Below are positions 41,464 through 51,500 of a DNA stretch of 64,000 nt, piece after piece. The notes below the pieces were generated by a model. That model did no database searches. It was not told where the DNA came from and saw only the letters and a program-made list of their open reading frames with translations. A program made the translations under genes and the position numbers. Position 1 is the first letter of the stretch. Each line of letters begins with the position of its first letter. This DNA is from JAAYBQ01 sp035403465 (lineage in GTDB: Bacteria; Spirochaetota; UBA4802; UBA5550), in assembly GCA_035403465.1 (NCBI GenBank), contig DAONFG010000001.1, positions 124,001-188,000 on the forward strand, in the 5' to 3' direction.

Positions 41464-42975
41464 TTGGGTATAGATGTTCTGTTTTATGTTGAGGATGGAC
41501 TGACCGACGGGGAGCTTGCATTCGCGGGAATGTATGTTCCTTTAACATTAAAAGAGAAGATCCAGGGCGTGAGCAGAGACTCACGTTTTTTTTATTCCAT
41601 TCCCGCGGATTATAACGGCAAATTAAAAAGCGAAAAGTTTGCCTTTACAAGGGATAAAGGGAATGATCTTTCTTCCTGGAAAAATATTTTTTCTGAGACA
41701 TCTGCTCCGCACATCGCAGTGGTGAAAGCAGATGCTGCTTTTTTTGATCCTGAGGTATTCACAGAGATGAGCAATGTTCACCTTGAGTACCTGGCCGAAT
41801 TCACATTTTCAGAAAATCTGCCTGAAGGGTTCACCTGTGAGATATACTCATCAGAGCTTATAAAACATCTGCCCGAAACCGATGAAAAAACTCTCCCGCT
41901 TGATAAAGTAATAAAATCAAACATCAACCAGTTTGACGTGGAACTGTTCTACAAGGAGCCTGACCTCAGGGATAAACGCATCTCCTTCAGGCTGACATCT
42001 CCTCGGGAAAGAAGAATCATGGAGAACCTTTACAAACTGAACAATTCGGTCCCCGGATACAAAGAGGTGAGGGGGCTGATTGAATCGCATCCGGAAGTTC
42101 TTTTTACTGCACCTGCATATATCGAGCTGGAAATAACCGGCGAGTGCAGACTGGACTGCCTGTTCTGCTACAGGAAAACACTGAAGCATGAACACGGCCG
42201 CATGGAGAAATCTGTTTACATGAAGATACTTGAATCCATGCGGCACTACGGGCTGCCCTATACACTCTGTTTCGGCGGATCCGGCGAACCTTCGGATCAC
42301 CCTGAATTCTACGCGTTCATGGATGCTGCAGTTAAGGAACCCCTTGTTGAACTGCTGGTGGTTGAAACAAACGGAATTAAGGCTGACCAGAACTTCAAGA
42401 GCTACCTGGAAAAGCCGGGAAACACAAAGATAAAAGTCATTCTAAACAATAACGCCATGGATAACAGGTCCTATTCACGGCTGCACGGCGGTGATGAATA
42501 CAACCGCGTGTTCAACAATATCATTTCACTTTCAGAGCTTAATAAAAACGGCGAGCGAATTTACGTCCAGGTGATGAAGATCAAAGAGACCGACGAATTT
42601 GAAAATGAAGGTGATACAAAAACCTACCTGGATAAATTTTACGATTTCTGGGAGGGAAACAAGGTCCCGCTGATTCTGCAGAAACAGGATACCTACCTCG
42701 GCCGCATAGAAGACCGGACTTATTCCGACCTGTCGCCGATTAAGCGTATCCCCTGCTGGCACCTGCAGCGCGATATGTACGTACTGTCTGATGGAACTGT
42801 AAGCTTCTGCAAACAGGACATCGATGGTGAAAAAGGATACGGTAACATCGCAGGTGCAACGCTGGAGGGAATCCTGGAAAAACAGGAAGAGGCATTTCTC
42901 TCTGATTATCACGGGAAACTGTGTACATCCCCGGACTGCGCGTCGTGCGATGAGTGGTATACTTTTAATTTCTGA
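41464..42975 (+). CDS. Radical SAM/SPASM protein (spiro-SPASM-like)
   Basis: The 503-residue protein has a radical SAM domain with ELEITGECRLDCLFC (CxxxCxxC, near residues 225-240) and a C-terminal SPASM region (IPCWHLQRDMYVLSDGTV, later CTSPDCASC). It matches the spiro-SPASM family, which I know from spirochaetes. The N-terminal 210 residues look like a worn copy of the SpsF-type nucleotidyltransferase: RISFRLTSPRERRIMENL parallels the SpsF end DLRLTVDTPDDFKLMEKIY. The start is a TTG with GGAGAG upstream. It is followed by SpsF and SpsG-like genes. The reaction is unknown; a sugar modification is likely. Confidence 0.8.
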   Translation: MGIDVLFYVEDGLTDGELAFAGMYVPLTLKEKIQGVSRDSRFFYSIPADYNGKLKSEKFAFTRDKGNDLSSWKNIFSETSAPHIAVVKADAAFFDPEVFTEMSNVHLEYLAEFTFSENLPEGFTCEIYSSELIKHLPETDEKTLPLDKVIKSNINQFDVELFYKEPDLRDKRISFRLTSPRERRIMENLYKLNNSVPGYKEVRGLIESHPEVLFTAPAYIELEITGECRLDCLFCYRKTLKHEHGRMEKSVYMKILESMRHYGLPYTLCFGGSGEPSDHPEFYAFMDAAVKEPLVELLVVETNGIKADQNFKSYLEKPGNTKIKVILNNNAMDNRSYSRLHGGDEYNRVFNNIISLSELNKNGERIYVQVMKIKETDEFENEGDTKTYLDKFYDFWEGNKVPLILQKQDTYLGRIEDRTYSDLSPIKRIPCWHLQRDMYVLSDGTVSFCKQDIDGEKGYGNIAGATLEGILEKQEEAFLSDYHGKLCTSPDCASCDEWYTFNF

Positions 42976-42990
42976 TACAGGGAAGTGTCA

Positions 42991-43728
42991 ATGAAAACTG
43001 TCGCGGTGATCCAGGCAAGGATAGCTTCAACAAGGCTCGCTGCAAAAGCCCTGATGCCCCTCTCGGGTAAACCTATGATAGTTCATGTAATAGAGAGGGC
43101 CCGGGCCATAAATGGAGCCGGCAGTGTGATACTCGCAACAGGTGAAGCGGCTGCGAATGATTGCCTGGCGGGGATAGCGGCGGATTGCGGTATAAGTGTA
43201 TTCCGCGGGTCGGAGGATAATGTCCTCGAAAGGTTTTACCGGGCTGTTGAAGGTACGGGATGTGATTACATAATAAGGATAACAGGGGACAATCCCCTGA
43301 CAGACCACATCTCGGCATCCGGGGCTCTGCAGCATGCCTGTGAAAAAAAGTGCGACCATTGTTCTGTCAGCGGCATCCCGATAGGAACCGGGATCGAGAT
43401 AGTCAGCATGTACGCGCTAGAACGCTCATACAGGGAGGGATCAACTCCGTACCACTTTGAGCATGTGACTCCTTACATCAAGGAGCACCCTGAACTCTTC
43501 AGCATCGAAAAGTACCAATCCGCACTGGACAATCCCTTCCCTGACCTGCGGCTTACAGTGGACACGCCTGATGATTTTAAACTCATGGAAAAAATATACG
43601 ACGCATTGTACAAGGGCCGGCCGATACTTTTAACAGAAGTGATATCCTTTATAACGGCAAATCCTGAACTTATTAACATAAACTGTCATGTGGAGCAGCG
43701 GCCCATGACACACAGCAGCAATGGATAA
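42991..43728 (+). CDS. Cytidylyltransferase, SpsF-like
   Basis: This 245-residue enzyme should activate a nonulosonic acid or related sugar with CTP. It has the N-terminal VIQARIASTRLAAKAL (nucleotide-binding pattern of the NeuA/SpsF/KdsB group), RITGDNPL and a C-terminal DLRLTVDTPDDF. The ATG at 42991 has GGGAAG eight bases upstream and is used in place of the GTG at 42985. It follows the spiro-SPASM gene after 15 bases and overlaps the SpsG-like gene by 8 bases. The product is probably used in surface or flagellar glycosylation. Confidence 0.87.
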   Translation: MKTVAVIQARIASTRLAAKALMPLSGKPMIVHVIERARAINGAGSVILATGEAAANDCLAGIAADCGISVFRGSEDNVLERFYRAVEGTGCDYIIRITGDNPLTDHISASGALQHACEKKCDHCSVSGIPIGTGIEIVSMYALERSYREGSTPYHFEHVTPYIKEHPELFSIEKYQSALDNPFPDLRLTVDTPDDFKLMEKIYDALYKGRPILLTEVISFITANPELININCHVEQRPMTHSSNG

Positions 43729-44623
43729 AAAAATGATAACAATCATCACCGGTACGGGCGGGGCGCTGGGCACAGGGCACTTTCAGCGCATGTGCTATCT
43801 TGCCGATTCGCTGAACCATACAGGCCGGGTCCATGTCAAACTCTTTATAGCTGAAGGGACACCTGATATCCCGGGACCGCTGAAAGAGACCGTGACAGAC
43901 TCAATCCCAGATAAAACAGACCTGGTAATACGCGATATGCGGGATTCATCCGCAGAGGAAATAAATTCCCTCAAAAAGAGAGGCCCTGTTCTAGTTATAG
44001 ACGATACAGGTCCGGGCAGGGAGCTTGCTGATCATGTTATTGACCTGCTCCCGAATCCTGCTAACCGCAGTATTCCGGAGAAGATGTTTCTTTACGGGTA
44101 TAACTTTATCTCTGAAATAAATACAATGAAGACTGAAGTGATTGCAAAGGATATTGATGTGGCAATCTATGCCGGATATAAGCCTGATTCAGATGTTGTT
44201 GAAAGTATCAGGGGAGCGATTCCGGCCGATGCATCAGTGGTGCTCTTTGCTTACGGCAAACCTTCGGTTCTCTCTGAAAAAAAAGTTCCGGTTGATTCCG
44301 GTTATACAGACCTGCTGTTAAGGTCAAGGGTACTCATAACACATTTCGGTATAACAATGTACGAGGGTGACCTTGCCGGCTGCAGGATACTTGCGGTCAA
44401 TCCGTCTCCTTATCATACTGAACTGACCGGAATGATTATGGGCAATCTGAATGTGATCCCTGCAGGTGAATACGGAAGCATTGACCACAAACTCATTTTT
44501 AATGAAATAGAGCATACAATGAAAACTGCCGGGTTCCAGATTATTTCAAAAGGGAGCATCAGGGAGAGGATTAATATCCACTTTGATTATTTTACCAGGA
44601 TATTCAATAATATTATCAGGTGA
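43721..44623 (+). CDS. PseG/SpsG-like nucleotide-sugar hydrolase or glycosyltransferase
   Basis: This 300-residue protein has the N-terminal GTGGALGTGHFQRMCYLAD, which fits the PseG/SpsG group (GT-B-like fold that hydrolyses UDP-activated sugars in pseudaminic-acid synthesis). The C-terminal half includes LLRSRVLITHFGITMYE, the usual nucleotide-binding region. It overlaps the SpsF gene and ends 8 bases before the nitroreductase. With SpsF it would prepare an unusual acidic or amino sugar. Confidence 0.78.
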   Translation: MDKKMITIITGTGGALGTGHFQRMCYLADSLNHTGRVHVKLFIAEGTPDIPGPLKETVTDSIPDKTDLVIRDMRDSSAEEINSLKKRGPVLVIDDTGPGRELADHVIDLLPNPANRSIPEKMFLYGYNFISEINTMKTEVIAKDIDVAIYAGYKPDSDVVESIRGAIPADASVVLFAYGKPSVLSEKKVPVDSGYTDLLLRSRVLITHFGITMYEGDLAGCRILAVNPSPYHTELTGMIMGNLNVIPAGEYGSIDHKLIFNEIEHTMKTAGFQIISKGSIRERINIHFDYFTRIFNNIIR

Positions 44624-44631
44624 GGCGGACA

Positions 44632-45183
44632 ATGGAACTTCACGAAGCAATAATGACAAGAAGATCAGTGCGTAAATTTACAGATTACATCGTTACCGAA
44701 GAAGAAATAAAACAGCTCATGCATGCTGCACAGTGGGCGCCATCATGGTCAAACACGCAGTGCTGGGAATTCGTTATAATCAGGGATAAGGATCTGATAC
44801 AGAAAATTGCAGGTACATACTCCGAGACAAATCCTGCGAAAAAATGTTCAGAATCCGCTTCTGTGCTCATAGCCTGCTGCGCAAAGAGTGACCTTCCAGG
44901 GTACAGGGACGGTGTAAAGAGGACTAAGTTCGATTCATGGTACATGTTTGACCTGGGTATAGCCGTACAGAATATCTGGCTCAAGGCTCACGACCTGGGA
45001 CTGGGTACCGTTGTCGTGGGATTAATGGACCACGCGAAATGCGCTGAACTGCTCGATGTTAAGGCGCCTTACGAGCTTGTATGCATCCTCCCGGTTGGTA
45101 AACCTGTTGAATTGAAGAAAGAGGGTCCCAGGAGAAGGGAGATAACCGGGTTTATGCACAGGGAGAAATTCGCCAGCAGGTGA
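44632..45183 (+). CDS. Nitroreductase-family flavoprotein
   Basis: This 183-residue FMN enzyme has the classic start HEAIMTRRSVRKFTDYIV, the AAQWAPSWSNTQCWEFV substrate loop, and GLGTVVVGL near the middle. It would reduce nitro, quinone or similar compounds with NAD(P)H. The ATG at 44632 has GAGG upstream; a GTG at 44620 is the longer alternative. It is the last gene of the SurA - spiro-SPASM - SpsF - SpsG run, and it is followed after 7 bases by pldA. Whether it works on the glycan is unknown. Confidence 0.88.
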   Translation: MELHEAIMTRRSVRKFTDYIVTEEEIKQLMHAAQWAPSWSNTQCWEFVIIRDKDLIQKIAGTYSETNPAKKCSESASVLIACCAKSDLPGYRDGVKRTKFDSWYMFDLGIAVQNIWLKAHDLGLGTVVVGLMDHAKCAELLDVKAPYELVCILPVGKPVELKKEGPRRREITGFMHREKFASR

Positions 45184-45190
45184 TAACTTT

Positions 45191-46063
45191 ATGAAGAGAA
45201 TTACCAGTTTGATACTATTAATTATGTTATGTATCCCGCTGGCGGCGGAGTCCGCAGAATATTTTAAGGGAACAATCCAGGAACCATATGAAAATGAATT
45301 ACCGGTTTCATCTCTTGGTAAAATCGTTGATTATAATATTTCAAATAACGCGGTGGCTGGTTTTTCATCACATAAAATGAATTATTTACTTCCATGTTCG
45401 TATTCGATTACAGGTGATGGTGATGGAGAGCAAAAAGCAGAAGTAAAATTTCAGATGAGTGTTAAGCAACGCCTTCTGAAATTTTACGGCTGGGCTTTTT
45501 ATTTTGCCTATTCCCAGAAATCTTTCTGGCAGGCGTATGATCTACATAATTCCAGACCGTTTCGTGAAAATAATTTTAATCCTGAAATTTTTCTGAGATC
45601 GCGCATGTGGGAGGGATTCCGTGCAGACCTTGCCATGGAGCACGAATCCAATGGACGAGAAGAGCCTTACTCAAGAAGCTGGAACAGGATATACCTGAAA
45701 CCGTATTTTGAAAACGAGTATGCAATTGTTTATTTGAAGGGATGGTATAGGTTCAAGGAAAAAACGAAAAGTTACCCCCTTGATCCCGGAGGGGACGAGA
45801 ATCCGGAGATTAATAAATATTACGGTTACTGCGAACTTGGTTTTACAGTAAAAGTTCCTTCAGTTCGAATGATATATATTTCATCCGTTATACGTTTTAA
45901 TCCTGCATATGGCCACGGGGCAGAGGAAATTAATATCACAATTCCAATGATATCAAACAGTATGGGGTTTATGCTTCATTACTGGGAAGGATACGGAGAA
46001 AGCCTGATTGACTATAATGTTTATCAGCGTAAAATCGGAGCAGGTTTTAATATTACTCTCTGA
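45191..46063 (+). CDS. pldA: Outer-membrane phospholipase A
   Basis: This 290-residue beta-barrel enzyme hydrolyses phospholipids in the outer leaflet. After the signal peptide (LILLIMLCIPLAAESA) it shows FYFAYSQKSFWQAYD, the catalytic MEHESNG (His and Ser) and SRSWNRIYL (Asn), all characteristic of OMPLA. Alternating strands follow to the C-terminal aromatic-rich end (FNITL). It keeps outer-membrane asymmetry and can be activated by damage. It follows the nitroreductase closely and precedes a secreted alpha/beta hydrolase after 150 bases. Confidence 0.92.
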   Translation: MKRITSLILLIMLCIPLAAESAEYFKGTIQEPYENELPVSSLGKIVDYNISNNAVAGFSSHKMNYLLPCSYSITGDGDGEQKAEVKFQMSVKQRLLKFYGWAFYFAYSQKSFWQAYDLHNSRPFRENNFNPEIFLRSRMWEGFRADLAMEHESNGREEPYSRSWNRIYLKPYFENEYAIVYLKGWYRFKEKTKSYPLDPGGDENPEINKYYGYCELGFTVKVPSVRMIYISSVIRFNPAYGHGAEEINITIPMISNSMGFMLHYWEGYGESLIDYNVYQRKIGAGFNITL

Positions 46064-46213
46064 AGGCGTGTATTAATAAAATTAATATCAGTAGAATAAT
46101 ACTGAGAATAAATATGCATACGGAAAAGAGCAGAAACAATAATTTCCGAATCAGATGCTGCCGCTGGTAATGTAGGTCCGGTCTTAACAATATGGAAGAG
46201 GATAAGGATAATT

Positions 46214-47413
46214 ATGCAAACATTTATTCTGAAGAAATACGGAAAGAAATCAGGAATCCTTAACTGTATCCCCGGACTATTGATCGCGATGGTAATAATC
46301 ATCATGCACCCCGCCCCTGCCGTTTCAGAAATTCAGAGGATCATCCCGTCTCTACCGGAGACTGAAGATTTGAATATTGAATTTAATGGAGACTCGCTCA
46401 AGGGTTTCTGCCTTGTACTTGATTTTCGTACTCCTGAAGAGAAAAAATCTGACATTGAAAGACAAAGCTTATCTGGAGAGGTTATTCTTTTCATACACGG
46501 GCATTTACAGCGTGCGGATGATGGGTACCCTTTAACATCAAAGCTTGCTGCCCGGTCGAAATCAGGGATAGTCATAATACCTGTTTGCGACACTCCATTC
46601 GGAAAAAAAAGTGAATGGCGCGGCGACAGGGGAAAAGACGTTATACTCATGGAGATCACAAGATATGTGCTCTCGAAGATGCAGATATCGGTAAAGAATT
46701 ATAAACCGGTTACTGATATGCCTGTCAGGATAAACGAACAGGTTGTCGGTGAACCTGGCTCCACTTCAATCCAGGCTGAACTCGCGGTGATAGGGTGGTC
46801 TCATGGCGCACTTATTTCCAGGAGAATTGCATACGCATACCCCGGCAGTGTGAAGAGCCTTGTACAGTTAGCACCGGCGGGATTTTCAGACTGGGGCGGT
46901 GAATACTGCACAGGGCCAGCCTGCCTGCTGTCAAATTTTAATGTTGAAAGTGCATGTATCGGGCTCGGGATATTTCGCGGTGAACTTCCGTATATTTCTG
47001 ACGCAGGCTGGGGTATAACCAAAGGGCTGTTTGGCGATACCGGCAGGTCCTGTTCGTCATGTATATCGGGAAATTTTTCATTTTTTAAAATGTTCAGGAG
47101 TTATAAGGATTTAAAAGACTGTTCTTTTTATGCGGATGATTCTGATCTTCCTCTTCCCGGGATAAAATATATAACGGTAGTCTTTGCTGTCGATGATACA
47201 TTATTTGAATATGATGATCAGGGAGGGATAAAAGACCCTGTTAATGTAACCAGGGAGGAGAATGAACATTTTTTTGAAAAGTTTTATCCAGCTTCGGTAA
47301 AATCGGGCGCAATATGTACTCTTGCCGCCCTGCCGGGCAACCATATTGGTCCTATGGTAAACAGTGATGCGTTTGCAGAGACCGCATTATCGACTATAGG
47401 ACAGAAAAGATAG
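46214..47413 (+). CDS. Exported alpha/beta hydrolase
   Basis: This 399-residue protein has an N-terminal hydrophobic segment (LLIAMVIIIMHPAPAVSE) that looks like a signal or anchor. The alpha/beta hydrolase parts are VILFIHGHLQRADDG (oxyanion loop), the nucleophile elbow VIGWSHGALISRR, and a C-terminal LPGNHIGPM with the likely catalytic His. The Asp may be in VVFAVDDTLF. A lipase or esterase role is likely, in the same compartment as the OMPLA. The convergent TetR gene ends 47 bases downstream. Confidence 0.78.
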   Translation: MQTFILKKYGKKSGILNCIPGLLIAMVIIIMHPAPAVSEIQRIIPSLPETEDLNIEFNGDSLKGFCLVLDFRTPEEKKSDIERQSLSGEVILFIHGHLQRADDGYPLTSKLAARSKSGIVIIPVCDTPFGKKSEWRGDRGKDVILMEITRYVLSKMQISVKNYKPVTDMPVRINEQVVGEPGSTSIQAELAVIGWSHGALISRRIAYAYPGSVKSLVQLAPAGFSDWGGEYCTGPACLLSNFNVESACIGLGIFRGELPYISDAGWGITKGLFGDTGRSCSSCISGNFSFFKMFRSYKDLKDCSFYADDSDLPLPGIKYITVVFAVDDTLFEYDDQGGIKDPVNVTREENEHFFEKFYPASVKSGAICTLAALPGNHIGPMVNSDAFAETALSTIGQKR

Positions 47414-47460
47414 CCGTGTGTTTTTATTGATGATTTAACAGCATGCCTGGCAGTAACCGG

Positions 47461-48165
47461 TTATTTCAGATCTGCAACCAATCCGGCACACAGCCCCTTC
47501 TTCTCATCATCAAGTTGCGGGATAACCAGCATTTTCCCTGCAGGGACCAGTGACTTGAAAACAAATTCCCGGAGACTTTTATACAGCTCCTCAATGTCCG
47601 GTTTTTTTTGAGAATCATTCCGGATTAGAACCGGATTATCTGCCGGATTGTTTTTTAGAATTGAAACAATACTCATAACAAGCATTGAGGAATCAGAAAC
47701 CTCGAATATACCTTTCCCGATACCGTCTTTTAAAATGTCCTCGACCGCGTATAAATATTTTATCAGGTATTTTTTTACATAAACCGTCGCTGCATTCCTT
47801 CCTTCAACCATATCCCGGTAACAGAGCTGCCGCAGGCTGCGTACTGGAATATGATCATTTAACGCTGCGAATGAATAGATCAACAGGGCCAGTTTTATAT
47901 CCGGTTCGTCTTTCGTTGCATGTATCTGTAAAAATACCGGCTGCAGCAGCCTGTCGGCAACAGTTTGAAAAACGGATGTGAGTACATGGCCGTACAGGTT
48001 ATCCTTGCTTCCGATGTAATAGTATATCCGGGAAGGATTGATCCCTGCACCTGCTGCAATGCTGTCAATCCTTGCATTGCCGAAACCTCTTTCGGAAAAC
48101 TCGGTTACGGCTGCATGGATTATTTTATTCTTAATTGTTTCCCTGTTTATTGCCCTGCTCTTCAT
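47461..48165 (-). CDS. TetR-family transcriptional regulator
   Basis: This 234-residue protein has the N-terminal TetR helix-turn-helix (IIHAAVTEFSERGFGNARID, then AAGAGINPSRIYYYIGSKDNL) and a C-terminal ligand-binding domain. It overlaps the RND pump gene by 4 bases, so it lies at the end of a pump operon and probably responds to pump substrates. It is one of two TetR genes that flank the pump, a less usual arrangement. Its target may be the same operon. Confidence 0.88.
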   Translation of the reverse strand: MKSRAINRETIKNKIIHAAVTEFSERGFGNARIDSIAAGAGINPSRIYYYIGSKDNLYGHVLTSVFQTVADRLLQPVFLQIHATKDEPDIKLALLIYSFAALNDHIPVRSLRQLCYRDMVEGRNAATVYVKKYLIKYLYAVEDILKDGIGKGIFEVSDSSMLVMSIVSILKNNPADNPVLIRNDSQKKPDIEELYKSLREFVFKSLVPAGKMLVIPQLDDEKKGLCAGLVADLK

Positions 48166-51100
48166 TTTTTACCGGATTTCGTCCTGTTTTTGTTAACCTT
48201 GATCTCATCATGCCCCAATGCCGGCTCAGGGAGATGAGCGTCATTTTCTAAAACTTTCGGCTGGTAAATCGTATGTCTTATATAAATTCCATTTAATGCG
48301 AGCATGCCTGCCGCGAGTCCCTTGACGTCCTCTGCTATGTAATAAAAACATGGAATGAGCACAAGGGTAATGAACGTCGCAAACAGGAGTCCCCAGCCGA
48401 AAGCCAATGCCAGCGGCGCAACAAGATAATCCTTGCCGCCAAAACCGTACATGACTGGCAGAAGCTCAAGGAACATTGATCCGGCTGTAAGAATGATCGG
48501 CCTGAGCCGCACGACACCCCCTTCGGCAAGGGCATCTTTAAGAGGCATCCCTTCGTCCCTGAACTTGTTTATAAACTGGACAAGCACCAGTGTGTTACTG
48601 ACGATAATACCTGCAAGGCTGAAGAGGCCAAGCGTACTCATGAATGACAACGGCTGACCGTGAAAAAAAAGTGCAAATATAACGCCAACAAGAGCGAATG
48701 GAATGGCGATCATTATAATAAGAGGCATTACCAGCGATTGTGTATAAACAGTTAATATAACAAAGATAACTATGAGGGCTGCTATAAAAAGATTTCCAAG
48801 ATCGCTCATCGTATCGTTTGTATCCTCCTGTTCTCCCCCGTACCTGATAATATAGTCCGGATAACGTTTTCCAATATCTGCAAACTTTGTTTCAAGAATG
48901 CTGGTTACTTCACTGGGTGTGATTATCTTTGTGTCTACTTCTGCCTGTACCTGGACAAGGCGTTTAAAATTAAGCCGGTTGATCTGGGAATATCCTTTGT
49001 ATATGGTTACATTGCTCACCGAATCAAGTGGTATCAGTCCGCCCATCATGTTGGATACCTTGACATCATGAAGGCTTGTCCTGTCTTTACGCGCGTTTTC
49101 CGGAAACCTTACCCGTACTCCAACCTCCTCCTCGTTCTGGTTTACCAGCGTGGCAACCGATCCGGAGAATGAAGCGTTTATTGCTGAAGCGATATCATAG
49201 GCGGAAATTTTTGTCCATGCGGCCATCCTTTCGTTGACTGTATACTGGTATTCGGTCTTGCCGCTCTCAAGGTCTACTGTTATATCCCTTACTCCTTTAA
49301 CCGTAGGAAGAAAATCATTGTATTCATCAGCAATCTTTTTCATCACTTCGTAATCAGCGCCCTGTATTTCCACGTTTACAGGTTTTCCAACCGGCGGACC
49401 CAGAAAAACTGATTCCAGTTTTATATTAATTTCCCTTGATATATATCCGCTCTCCTGGGCAACTGATATCTTTCTTCGCAGATCAGCGTTTATTTCATCT
49501 GCTGTTCTTTTCCTTTCTTTTTCAGGTACAAGATAAAGTTCGAATGTACTTTTATAAGTTGCCTTTGGCGGTTTGGGATCTGAAAAATCAATATAATCTT
49601 CGCCAACATAAAGATGAAGTGCTTTGAACTCTTTTGCCGGGACAGATTCAATAATCAGCTGTTCCAGCTTTTTCATTTCATCCAGGTTGGACTGGAGATT
49701 GGTTTCAAAAGGCATTTTAACCTTGATCCTTATCTGCTCCTCGCCGCCTCCTGTGATAAATTTAAATCCGATTCCAGGGATAAGAGCCAGGGATGAAATA
49801 AAGAATATAAGCAGAATTCCCACTACGATATAGCGATGCTTAAGGGCCGCTGTTACTAATCCCTTGTACTTTTTCTGTACCTGGCCAAAAAGCCCTTCTT
49901 CAAAATTCTTATCCTCTTTCTGTTCCCTGCTTATAAACTTATTAAGCTTCTCTCCGAATATTTTTGAAAATAATTTTTGAGGAAGAGTAATTTCTCTTTT
50001 GTCCCTTCCTTTTTTGTGAGAATCACCGAGGAATTTATTGAGAAAATAGGGAAGTATAAACATCGCGAAAAACCACGAAGCGACAAGGGTCGCAATTATT
50101 ACAATAGGTATTGCCCTGATAAATCTTCCGATCAAACCTGAAACGAGCAGTAGCGGCATAAAAGCAATAACTATACACAGAAGTGTTACAGTGACAGACC
50201 AGAAAATTTCGGATACTCCATTTTCAATTGCGATTTTCCGTTTGATTCCCTGTTCTATGTACCTGTGTGAGTTCTCGGCAATTACAATACTGAAATCAAC
50301 CATCATGCCCAGTACCATGATCATACCGAAGAGGCTTATAATATTAATTGTTATATCTTGGTACTTCATAACAGCAAAGGTTGCCATGAAGGTTATGGGT
50401 ATTCCCGCAAGAACAAGGGCGGACATGTGCCTCCCCAGGAGAAGAAACATGAAAAGTCCAAGGATTACAAAACCCAGGATTGCTTCATGAACAACAGACA
50501 TAATCCTGTTTTTTGTCAGACTGCTTTTGTCATTGAATAATGATATATCAACATCATTGTAGCCAGGATCTGAATACCCGGCTGCTGCTTTACTGATCGC
50601 TTCAGCCAGTTTTAACTCATCAGCGCTCCTTTTTTTCCAGAGTTTAAAAACGATCGCCTGCTTGCCATTGAACCTGTGGTGGACATCGGCCTCTTCATAA
50701 GTATCCGTTACTTTTGCCACGTCGCCTATTCTCAGGGAGTACCCGATATCGTTTCCCCTGATGATTGTGTTCCTTATCTCCTCCGCGTTTTTAAACTGGC
50801 CTTTTGTGCGCAGTACAAATTCTTTTTTACCAACACGAAGTGGCCCGCCTGGAAAATCAATATTACGCATCTTGAGGGCATTGACTATCGTGTTCAACCC
50901 GATCCTGTTCCTGTCAAGCGCGTCGGAATCAACCTCCACAAGGTATTCCCTGTCGTAATAACCGTACTTTTCCACCTCGGCAATTCCATCTATGTCATAA
51001 AAGAAGCCCTCGGATTTGTTTGCGAACTCCCGAAGCCTGTTATACGGTACACTTTCGTCTTTGCCTGTAAAAGCCACGCTTACAAGTTCAGTAGTTTCTA

Positions 51101-51500
51101 CGGTAACCTCGGCTACAAGTGGTGTACGGGCGACGGAGGGAAGGCCGGTCACCTGCTCAACCGCATCCTTGATATCCTGGACAACCTTTTTTTTATCTTT
51201 CACATCATCAGCAATATATAGAACAAGAAGTGATAAATTCTCTACATTATATGCCCTGACCTTGTCCAGGCCGCTTACCTCGCGAAGTTTTTTTTCAATT
51301 GGAATTGAAACAAGTTCTTCGGCGTCAGTTGGTGATGCGCCGGGGTAAATAGTCGTTACAGTTACCATGTCAAGTGTTGAATCAGGGAGTGACTCTCTGT
51401 TTAGCATAGAATATGACGTTATACCTGCGATTACGAGAATAGCAACAACCAGGTTAACAAGAAGGTCCTGCTCAAGAATATAATTTATGATCCTTTTCAT
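48162..51500 (-). CDS. RND-family efflux pump subunit (AcrB/HAE type)
   Basis: This 1112-residue inner-membrane protein has the RND layout: 12 helices and two large periplasmic loops. LIPLDSV and TLVNQNEEEVGVRV mark loop 2 and GMMVDFSIVIAENS marks TM4. The first Asp of the AcrB proton relay pair is kept, but the second is Phe, and TM10 has IIVSNTLVLV, where AcrB has the relay Lys. An extended cytoplasmic insert (about 485-550, rich in Lys and Glu) lies between TM6 and TM7. There is no membrane-fusion protein or TolC gene beside it. It may be an exporter of lipophilic compounds. Confidence 0.9.
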   Translation of the reverse strand: MKRIINYILEQDLLVNLVVAILVIAGITSYSMLNRESLPDSTLDMVTVTTIYPGASPTDAEELVSIPIEKKLREVSGLDKVRAYNVENLSLLVLYIADDVKDKKKVVQDIKDAVEQVTGLPSVARTPLVAEVTVETTELVSVAFTGKDESVPYNRLREFANKSEGFFYDIDGIAEVEKYGYYDREYLVEVDSDALDRNRIGLNTIVNALKMRNIDFPGGPLRVGKKEFVLRTKGQFKNAEEIRNTIIRGNDIGYSLRIGDVAKVTDTYEEADVHHRFNGKQAIVFKLWKKRSADELKLAEAISKAAAGYSDPGYNDVDISLFNDKSSLTKNRIMSVVHEAILGFVILGLFMFLLLGRHMSALVLAGIPITFMATFAVMKYQDITINIISLFGMIMVLGMMVDFSIVIAENSHRYIEQGIKRKIAIENGVSEIFWSVTVTLLCIVIAFMPLLLVSGLIGRFIRAIPIVIIATLVASWFFAMFILPYFLNKFLGDSHKKGRDKREITLPQKLFSKIFGEKLNKFISREQKEDKNFEEGLFGQVQKKYKGLVTAALKHRYIVVGILLIFFISSLALIPGIGFKFITGGGEEQIRIKVKMPFETNLQSNLDEMKKLEQLIIESVPAKEFKALHLYVGEDYIDFSDPKPPKATYKSTFELYLVPEKERKRTADEINADLRRKISVAQESGYISREINIKLESVFLGPPVGKPVNVEIQGADYEVMKKIADEYNDFLPTVKGVRDITVDLESGKTEYQYTVNERMAAWTKISAYDIASAINASFSGSVATLVNQNEEEVGVRVRFPENARKDRTSLHDVKVSNMMGGLIPLDSVSNVTIYKGYSQINRLNFKRLVQVQAEVDTKIITPSEVTSILETKFADIGKRYPDYIIRYGGEQEDTNDTMSDLGNLFIAALIVIFVILTVYTQSLVMPLIIMIAIPFALVGVIFALFFHGQPLSFMSTLGLFSLAGIIVSNTLVLVQFINKFRDEGMPLKDALAEGGVVRLRPIILTAGSMFLELLPVMYGFGGKDYLVAPLALAFGWGLLFATFITLVLIPCFYYIAEDVKGLAAGMLALNGIYIRHTIYQPKVLENDAHLPEPALGHDEIKVNKNRTKSGKK

